A stretch of DNA of 64,000 bases. Origin: Mesorhizobium mediterraneum. Lineage in GTDB: Bacteria; Pseudomonadota; Alphaproteobacteria; Rhizobiales; Rhizobiaceae. The DNA is taken from positions 62,390 to 126,389 of the forward strand of contig NZ_NPKI01000032.1 in assembly GCF_002284565.1 (NCBI RefSeq), given 5' to 3'. Under the pieces are notes generated by a model, which ran no database searches, was not told where the DNA came from, and was given only the letters and a program-made list of their open reading frames with translations. Made by a program: the position numbers and the translations under genes. Shown piece after piece: positions 58,681 to 64,000 of this stretch (position 1 is its first letter; each line of letters opens with the position of its first letter).

Positions 58681-59191
58681 ATGACGATTTCTCAGTTTCT
58701 CACCGCTCTCGAATCCGAAGGTCCCCCAGCCGACCGAGCGAAAGAGATGGACCTGTATGGATGGCTAATTGGAAGCTGGGAAATGGACACGGTCCACTAC
58801 CTCGACGACGGCACAATCCAGAAATGGAATGGAGAATGCCATTTTGGCTGGGTGCTCGAAGGCCGCGCGATTCAGGACGTTTGGATCAGGCCCAAGCGCC
58901 CTGCGCCGTCCACGATGTTTGGCACGACTTTGCGCATCTTCGATCCTGGGATCGATGGCTGGCACATCATATGGAACGACCCGCTCAAACCGAGATCACT
59001 CGCGCCAGATCGGGCGGGCCGAGGGTAAGGACATTGTCCAGCTCGGCAATGACTCGCGCGGTCTGAAAACTCGATGGCGTTTCACTGAGATCACTACCAA
59101 CAGCTTCCATTGGATCGGCGAGGAAAGATCTTCCGAGAGCGACCCTTGGCAAATCACGTATGAACATTTAGCCCGCAGAACAAAACCCTGA
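58681..59191 (+). pseudogene. Frameshifted DUF1579-like gene
   Basis: The first part (MTISQFLTALESEG, YGWLIGSWEMDTVHYLDDGT, GWVLEGRAIQDVWIRPKRPA) reads in one frame and degenerates at about 58985-59000 into a short tail and stop at 59028. The sequence continues sensibly in another frame (IGRAEGKDIVQLGNDSRGLK, RWRFTEITTNSFHWIGEERS) to 59191. Together these give a normal lipocalin-like small protein of about 170 residues, so a single indel has split the gene. GGAG lies six bases before the ATG at 58681. A sequencing error is possible. Confidence 0.7.
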
Positions 59192-59224
59192 AGCTAGACT
59201 AGCTGGCGTCTGCGACCCATCTCA

Positions 59225-60112
59225 TCACAAGCAATCGAGCGGAAATTTCAAATACCGGCGGCCGTTGGATTCCGGTTCCGGCAAGCGTCCACCATTCATG
59301 TTGACCTGCAGCGCGTGCAGGATCAGCCTGGGCATGGGCAGCGTCCTGTCGCGCGCCTCGCGCAACGCCACGAAATCGGCCTCGGTCCTGCAGGCGGCAA
59401 TATGGGTGTTCTTGGATTTCTGTTCCGCGACAGTGCTCTCCCACAAGGGTTCGCGCCCCTCCGCCTGGTAGTCATGGCCGACGAACAGGCGTGTCTCGTC
59501 CGGTAGCGCGAGGATATCCTGGATCGAGCGCCAGAGCCGGGCGGCACTGCCGCCGGGAAAGTCCGCTCTCGCCGTGCCGCTGTCCGGCATGAACAGCGTA
59601 TCGTGGATGAAAGCGGCGTCGCCGATCACATAGGTGATCGATGCCAGCGTGTGGCCCGGCGAAAAAAGCACCTTTGCCGGAATGCCGCCGACCGAAAAGG
59701 TCTCGCCATCCGCAAACAGCCTGTTCCACTGGGATCCGTCGGCAGGAAAATCCGGCCAGTTGTAGATCACCTTCCACAATTTCTGGACGTCGATGATCTT
59801 CTCGCCAATCGCCGTCGGCGCTCCGGTCTTCGCGCTGAGATAGTGCGCCGCCGAGAAATGGTCGGCATGCGGGTGGGTGTCGAGGATACATTCGACGACC
59901 AGCCGTTGATCTCTAATGAAGTCGAGCAGGGCGTCGGCATTCTTCGTCGCCGTGGCGCCGGACTTCTCGTCGAAATCCAGGACCGGATCGATGATTGCGC
60001 ATCGTCGCGTCTGCGGGTCGGCGACGACATACTGGATGGACCCGCTCGGCTTGTCGTAAAAGCCTGCCACCTGCAGCTTGGCCGATGTCGCGTCCAATCC
60101 CGGCTCCCTCAA
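59225..60112 (-). CDS. MBL-fold metallo-hydrolase (persulfide dioxygenase-like)
   Basis: The 295-aa protein has the metallo-beta-lactamase motif DTHPHADHF, a second His in FSPGHTLAS, Asp in FIHDTLFMPDSGTARADFPGG and His in FVGHDYQAEG. The last two are characteristic of the ETHE1/Blh persulfide dioxygenase-type subgroup with a single iron. Such enzymes oxidise glutathione persulfide to sulfite. The start is a TTG at 60112. The role is inferred from motifs; no sulfur-related gene is adjacent. Confidence 0.82.
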   Translation of the reverse strand: MREPGLDATSAKLQVAGFYDKPSGSIQYVVADPQTRRCAIIDPVLDFDEKSGATATKNADALLDFIRDQRLVVECILDTHPHADHFSAAHYLSAKTGAPTAIGEKIIDVQKLWKVIYNWPDFPADGSQWNRLFADGETFSVGGIPAKVLFSPGHTLASITYVIGDAAFIHDTLFMPDSGTARADFPGGSAARLWRSIQDILALPDETRLFVGHDYQAEGREPLWESTVAEQKSKNTHIAACRTEADFVALREARDRTLPMPRLILHALQVNMNGGRLPEPESNGRRYLKFPLDCL

Positions 60113-60248
60113 CTCCTACCCGGCAGGAATGGTTTTCCCTGCCGGGGCAAAAGAAGAGCATGGTCATTCGCCAGCGCCACGCCGTCAAGCACCGCATGCT
60201 CGTGCAGACGAGAAAACCGAAAAATCTCCTGTGCCGCCTCTGCCCTGC

Positions 60249-60908
60249 TCAGGCAGCGGGCTGCTTGGTCTTCCGGAGATACGGCAGTATCGTCTCATAG
60301 GCGCCGAAACGCTTGATCGCATCCTCGTTGGAAACGGCGGCGGTGATGATGACGTCCTCGCCCTGCTTCCAGTTCGCCGGCGTCGCCACCTGGTGCTTGG
60401 CGGTCAGCTGCATGGAATCGATGGCGCGCAGGATCTCATCGAAGTTGCGGCCGGTGGTCATCGGGTAGGTGAGCACCAGCTTGATCTTCTTGTCGGGGCC
60501 GATGACATAGACCGAGCGCACCGTGGCATTGTCGGCGGGCGTGCGCCCTTCCGAGGTTTCGCCGGCACCGGCCGGCAGCATCTCGTAAAGCTTGGCGACC
60601 TTGAGATCCCTGTCGCCGATCAGCGGGTAGTTCACCGAATGGCCGGTCGCCGTCTTGATGTCGTCCTGCCATTTGGCGTGGTTTTCGACCGGATCGACGG
60701 AAATGCCGATGATTTTGACGTTGCGCTTCTTGAACTCGCCTTCCAGCCCGGCCATCGTGCCGAGCTCGGTCGTGCAGACCGGCGTGAAATTCTTCGGATG
60801 GCTGAAGAGCACCGCCCAGCCGTCACCGATCCATTCGTGGAAGCTGATCGTCCCTTGCGTGGTTTCGGCCGTGAAATCCGGCGCGATATCGTTGATACGA
60901 AGGCTCAT
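60249..60908 (-). CDS. Peroxiredoxin, 1-Cys (Prx6) type
   Basis: The 219-aa protein has the peroxidatic Cys in HPKNFTPVCTTELGTMAGLE (near residue 47) and GISVDPVENHAKWQDDI. It also has the long C-terminal arm of Prx6-type enzymes (LTYPMTTGRNFDEILRAIDS, TPANWKQGEDVIITAAVS), and lacks a clear resolving Cys. It reduces hydroperoxides in the cytoplasm. Single gene, no visible OxyR-like site. Confidence 0.92.
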   Translation of the reverse strand: MSLRINDIAPDFTAETTQGTISFHEWIGDGWAVLFSHPKNFTPVCTTELGTMAGLEGEFKKRNVKIIGISVDPVENHAKWQDDIKTATGHSVNYPLIGDRDLKVAKLYEMLPAGAGETSEGRTPADNATVRSVYVIGPDKKIKLVLTYPMTTGRNFDEILRAIDSMQLTAKHQVATPANWKQGEDVIITAAVSNEDAIKRFGAYETILPYLRKTKQPAA

Positions 60909-61090
60909 GACGTGTCCCTACCCTGTGATTGCAGATTTGCAGATCGCAGCCGGCACCCACCGGCGCTGCTCTGCCCTTCTACCACTCCGGTGTCATCCTT
61001 CAAACGCCTGTTGCCACCGGCATTGAGGCCGGCGGCGAAAAATTTTCATTGCTTCTCGGCAAATGCAGCAGGAATTTCCGCTGCGCTGGC

Positions 61091-61456
61091 TCAGGCCTTG
61101 TTCACCGCCAGCGTCGTCGCCAGATCTTCCATGCGCTGGGCGAGCGCGCCAAGCGCATTCGTCAGCACGGAATCGTTCTTATCGGCCTTGGTCAGCGCGT
61201 CGTCACGCGTCTTGCGCAGCGTCAGCACTTCGCTTTCCATGCCCTTGACGCGTTTTTGCAGTTCCGAAAGCTCGTCCATGACCATGATGCCGGCCATCAC
61301 GGTCAGCCGCTGGTCGCCGATCTCGCCGAAAGAATCCTTCAGATGCGAGACATAGCGGTCGAAGCGCTCGGCGAGGTCGATCAGATGCTCTTCCTGGCCC
61401 TCGTCGCAAGCCATGCGATACTGCTTGCCGTCTATGGAAACCGTGACTTGTGCCAT
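61091..61456 (-). CDS. zapA: Cell division protein ZapA
   Basis: A 121-aa protein with the ZapA globular head (QVTVSIDGKQYRMACDEGQE, LIDLAERFDRYVSHLKDSFG, RLTVMAGIMVMDELSELQKR) and a C-terminal coiled coil. ZapA binds FtsZ and stabilises the Z-ring. It lies 11 nt downstream of the DUF4164-like gene, the standard Rhizobiales pair. Confidence 0.9.
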   Translation of the reverse strand: MAQVTVSIDGKQYRMACDEGQEEHLIDLAERFDRYVSHLKDSFGEIGDQRLTVMAGIMVMDELSELQKRVKGMESEVLTLRKTRDDALTKADKNDSVLTNALGALAQRMEDLATTLAVNKA

Positions 61457-61467
61457 TGGGCCAGCCC

Positions 61468-61740
61468 CTATCTATCCAACACGGCGCGGATGGTTTCCAT
61501 GGCGGTCACCAGCCGACGCGACACTTCCTTGTTGGCGTCTTCCAGTCGTTCGGCGCGCGCTTCGGAATTGTCGAGTTCCTGCGCCAGCCGCGAGCGGTCG
61601 GCGTTCATGCGCTGCACCTCCGCCTCGGCTTCCGTATAGTCGCGCTCGTGCTCGAGCTTGGCCGCGACGGCATTTTCCAGCCCCTCGATGGCCTTACCCA
61701 GCCTCGCGATGACTTCCTTGAGTGTCGTTTCCCCGGTCAT
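61468..61740 (-). CDS. DUF4164 family coiled-coil protein
   Basis: A 90-aa coiled-coil protein (VIARLGKAIEGLENAVAAKL, AEVQRMNADRSRLAQELDNS, ARAERLEDANKEVSRRLVTA). It is encoded just upstream of zapA, as in many Rhizobiales, and may act like ZapB as a partner of ZapA; that function is inferred from position and coiled-coil character. Confidence 0.82.
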   Translation of the reverse strand: MTGETTLKEVIARLGKAIEGLENAVAAKLEHERDYTEAEAEVQRMNADRSRLAQELDNSEARAERLEDANKEVSRRLVTAMETIRAVLDR

Positions 61741-62012
61741 GGCTTTCGTCCTGCGCCCTGCCCATCACCGAATCATCCACGTTCAGAACGCGTTATGTCT
61801 GAAACATTACGCGCCGTGTGAAGCCGACGTCAATAAAGGTCTCGCGACTGTCCCCTGCTAACGCTAATGTAGGGCCTCCAAGACCCTTCTGGCGCCATCA
61901 CAAGACCGGCAAAAGCGCGCCGGTTTATTGACTAAAAAGCCGCGCCTGCTATGTGTCGCGCACCCCTTTCCAGGGCTCTCCCAAGGCCCCAAACCCCCAC
62001 ACTGGAGGAAGC

Positions 62013-64000
62013 ATGACCTCGCGTGAACAACATGACCGGATGGCCAATGCAATCCGTTTTCTTTCCATGGACGCTGTCGAGAAGGCCCAATCCGGCCATC
62101 CTGGCCTGCCCATGGGCTGCGCCGACATTGCCACGGTGCTGTTCACGCGTTTCCTGAAATTCGACGCCAAGGCTCCACACTGGGCCGACCGCGACCGTTT
62201 CATCCTGTCGGCCGGTCATGGATCGATGCTGCTCTATTCACTGCTCTACCTGACCGGCTACGAGGACATCACCCTCGACCAGATCAAGCATTTCCGCCAG
62301 TTGGGATCGAGGACGGCAGGCCATCCCGAATACGGCCATGCCGCCGGCATCGAGACGACGACCGGCCCGCTCGGCCAGGGGCTTGCCAATTCGGTCGGCT
62401 TCGCACTCGGCGAGCGCATCATGAATGCCGCCTTCGGCAATGACCTTGTCGACCATTACACCTATGTGCTGGCCGGCGACGGCTGCCTGATGGAAGGCGT
62501 TTCGCAGGAGGCCATCGCGCTTGCCGGACATCTCAAGCTGAACAAGCTGATCGTCTTTTGGGACAACAACAACATCTCGATCGATGGCCCGGTGTCGCTG
62601 GCCGACAACACCGATCAGGTCGCCCGCTTCCAGGCGTCCGGCTGGAACGCCAGCCACATCGACGGCCAGGATCCGGAAGCGATCGCCTATGCCATCGAGG
62701 CGGCCCGCCATTCCGACAAGCCGACGATGATCGCCTGCAAGACCACGATCGGCTTCGGCGCGCCGACCAAGGCCGGCACCAACAAGGCGCACGGTTCGCC
62801 GCTCGGCGCTGATGAAATCGCCGGGGCGAGAAAGTTCTTCGGCTGGGATTCGGCACCTTTCGATGTCCCTGCCGATATCCTCGATGCCTGGCGCGACGCC
62901 GGCAAGACGGGTGTCAAGGCACGCACCGACTGGGAAGGCCGCCTCGCCAAGGCCGATGCCAATTTGCGCAGCGAATTCGAGCGCCGCATCAGTGGCAAGC
63001 TGCCGGCGAATTTCGACGCCGTCATCACCGACTACAAGAGGAAGCTCGCCACGGACAAGCCAAAGGTCGCCACCCGCAAATCGTCGGAAATGGCGCTCGA
63101 GATCATCAACGGCGCGGTGCCGGAAACGATCGGCGGCTCGGCCGACCTGACTGGCTCCAACAACACCAAGACCAGCCAGACCAAGAACATCACATCAGAC
63201 GATTACGGCCAGCGCTACGTCCACTACGGCATTCGCGAGCACGGCATGGCGGCCGCGCTCAACGGACTGACGCTGCATGGCGGCCTCATCGCCTATGGCG
63301 GCACCTTCATGTGCTTTTCCGACTACGCCCGTCCGGCGATGCGGCTTGCGTCGCTGATGGGCATCCGCTCGATCTTCGTCATGACCCATGATTCCATCGG
63401 TCTCGGCGAAGACGGTCCGACCCATCAACCGGTCGAGCATTTGGCCGCACTGCGCGCCATTCCGAACCACAATGTCTTCCGCCCGGCCGACGCGGTTGAG
63501 ACCGCCGAATGCTGGCAATTGGCCATTGAGCAGGAAAAGACGCCTTCAACGTTGGCGCTGACCCGGCAGAACCTGCCGACGGTGCGCAACGACTTCGTTG
63601 CGGAAAACCTCAGCCGCCAGGGCGCCTATGAGCTGGCCGCCGCCAATGGCGATGCGGCGGTGACGATCTTCTCTTCGGGCTCCGAGGTCGAAATCGCGCT
63701 GGCGGCGCGCGAGGCGCTGGAAAAGCACGGCCATCCGACCCGCGTCGTCTCGGTCCCCTGCTTCGAATTGTTCGACAAGCAGAGCGCCGACTATCGCAAG
63801 AAGACGATCGGCAACGCGCCGATCAAGATCGCCATCGAAGCCGGCATCCGCCAGGGCTGGGATCATTTCATCGGCACCGACGGCATCTTCATCGGCATGA
63901 CCGGCTTCGGCGCCTCTGGCACGATCGAACAGCTCTATCCGCATTTCGGCATCACCGCCGAAGCGACGGTGAAGGCGGCGGAAGCCCGCCTGCACGGCGA
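62013..64000 (+). CDS. tkt: Transketolase (3' partial)
   Basis: The frame runs from ATG 62013 (GGAGGAAGC upstream) to the window edge without a stop, giving about 662 residues, close to the usual full length. Motifs: RFLSMDAVEKAQSGHPGLPM, HPEYGHAAGIETTTGPLGQG, the thiamine diphosphate motif LAGDGCLMEGVSQEA with WDNNNIS, and the pyrimidine domain GIREHGMAAALNGLTLHGG and HDSIGLGEDGPTHQPVEHLA. It transfers two-carbon ketol groups in the pentose phosphate pathway. It is divergent from the zapA pair. Confidence 0.95.
   Translation, partial: MTSREQHDRMANAIRFLSMDAVEKAQSGHPGLPMGCADIATVLFTRFLKFDAKAPHWADRDRFILSAGHGSMLLYSLLYLTGYEDITLDQIKHFRQLGSRTAGHPEYGHAAGIETTTGPLGQGLANSVGFALGERIMNAAFGNDLVDHYTYVLAGDGCLMEGVSQEAIALAGHLKLNKLIVFWDNNNISIDGPVSLADNTDQVARFQASGWNASHIDGQDPEAIAYAIEAARHSDKPTMIACKTTIGFGAPTKAGTNKAHGSPLGADEIAGARKFFGWDSAPFDVPADILDAWRDAGKTGVKARTDWEGRLAKADANLRSEFERRISGKLPANFDAVITDYKRKLATDKPKVATRKSSEMALEIINGAVPETIGGSADLTGSNNTKTSQTKNITSDDYGQRYVHYGIREHGMAAALNGLTLHGGLIAYGGTFMCFSDYARPAMRLASLMGIRSIFVMTHDSIGLGEDGPTHQPVEHLAALRAIPNHNVFRPADAVETAECWQLAIEQEKTPSTLALTRQNLPTVRNDFVAENLSRQGAYELAAANGDAAVTIFSSGSEVEIALAAREALEKHGHPTRVVSVPCFELFDKQSADYRKKTIGNAPIKIAIEAGIRQGWDHFIGTDGIFIGMTGFGASGTIEQLYPHFGITAEATVKAAEARLHG

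Noticed and set aside
60909..61090. 6S RNA gene next to zapA
   Set aside because: ssrS often lies near zapA, but I could not find the expected long hairpin with a central bubble in this gap.

Overview
The window looks like chromosomal DNA of a high-GC alphaproteobacterium of the order Rhizobiales (Hyphomicrobiales), most likely Mesorhizobium or a close relative. This rests on the complete PhyR-NepR-EcfG stress module, several HWE-family histidine kinases, a ZapA gene paired with a DUF4164-type gene, DUF2865- and DUF1328-type proteins, a long PstA, and dispersed palindromic repeats of the kind common in rhizobia. The genus is an inference from recalled family distribution; no search was run.

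Layout. 1-2.9 kb: a 5'-truncated phytoene-dehydrogenase-like oxidoreductase, a repeat element with perfect 34-bp inverted ends, a GcvT-like protein and a small hypothetical. 2.9-6.2 kb, minus strand: an M19 dipeptidase, then a quinone/electrophile-type operon (ring-cleaving dioxygenase, serine hydrolase, acetyltransferase). 6.2-7.8 kb: a CxPxR sulfatase or phosphonate-ester hydrolase. 7.8-20.3 kb: a general stress response neighbourhood with nepR-ecfG diverging from phyR, a stand-alone receiver carrying a FASGY motif, three HWE kinases, and small envelope proteins. I find nine copies of GGAAC-N16-CGTT here, each upstream of a gene and on the right strand. 20.3-25.2 kb: a xylose-type ABC transporter with a divergent ROK repressor and a palindromic operator. 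25.2-31.7 kb: pstSCAB-phoU-phoB with a PHO box. 31.7-38.7 kb: a decayed hybrid kinase, lipoproteins, DUF2865 and GNAT proteins, a glutathione S-transferase with a histone-H1-like tail, and a VOC protein.

38.9-55.1 kb is an integrated element of about 16.2 kb, bounded by 16-bp direct repeats and inserted at the 3' end of a tRNA-Glu(CTC) gene. It carries a tyrosine integrase, an HTH protein gene with an internal 36-bp tandem array, an HK97-type prohead protease and capsid, a tape measure protein, tail-tip-like proteins, XRE and MerR-like regulators, and accessory genes. I recognise no terminase, portal, head-tail connector or major tail protein, so it is either a decayed prophage or a capsid-encoding satellite. 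A stretch of non-coding DNA next to the MerR-like gene holds six short palindromes sharing an AT core but having different arms.

55.1-64 kb returns to core chromosome: the tRNA, a VOC protein and membrane protein, rluD-type pseudouridine synthase, rpoH with a clear terminator, a frameshifted small gene, an MBL-fold hydrolase, a peroxiredoxin, zapA with its DUF4164-type neighbour, and a transketolase gene that runs off the right edge.
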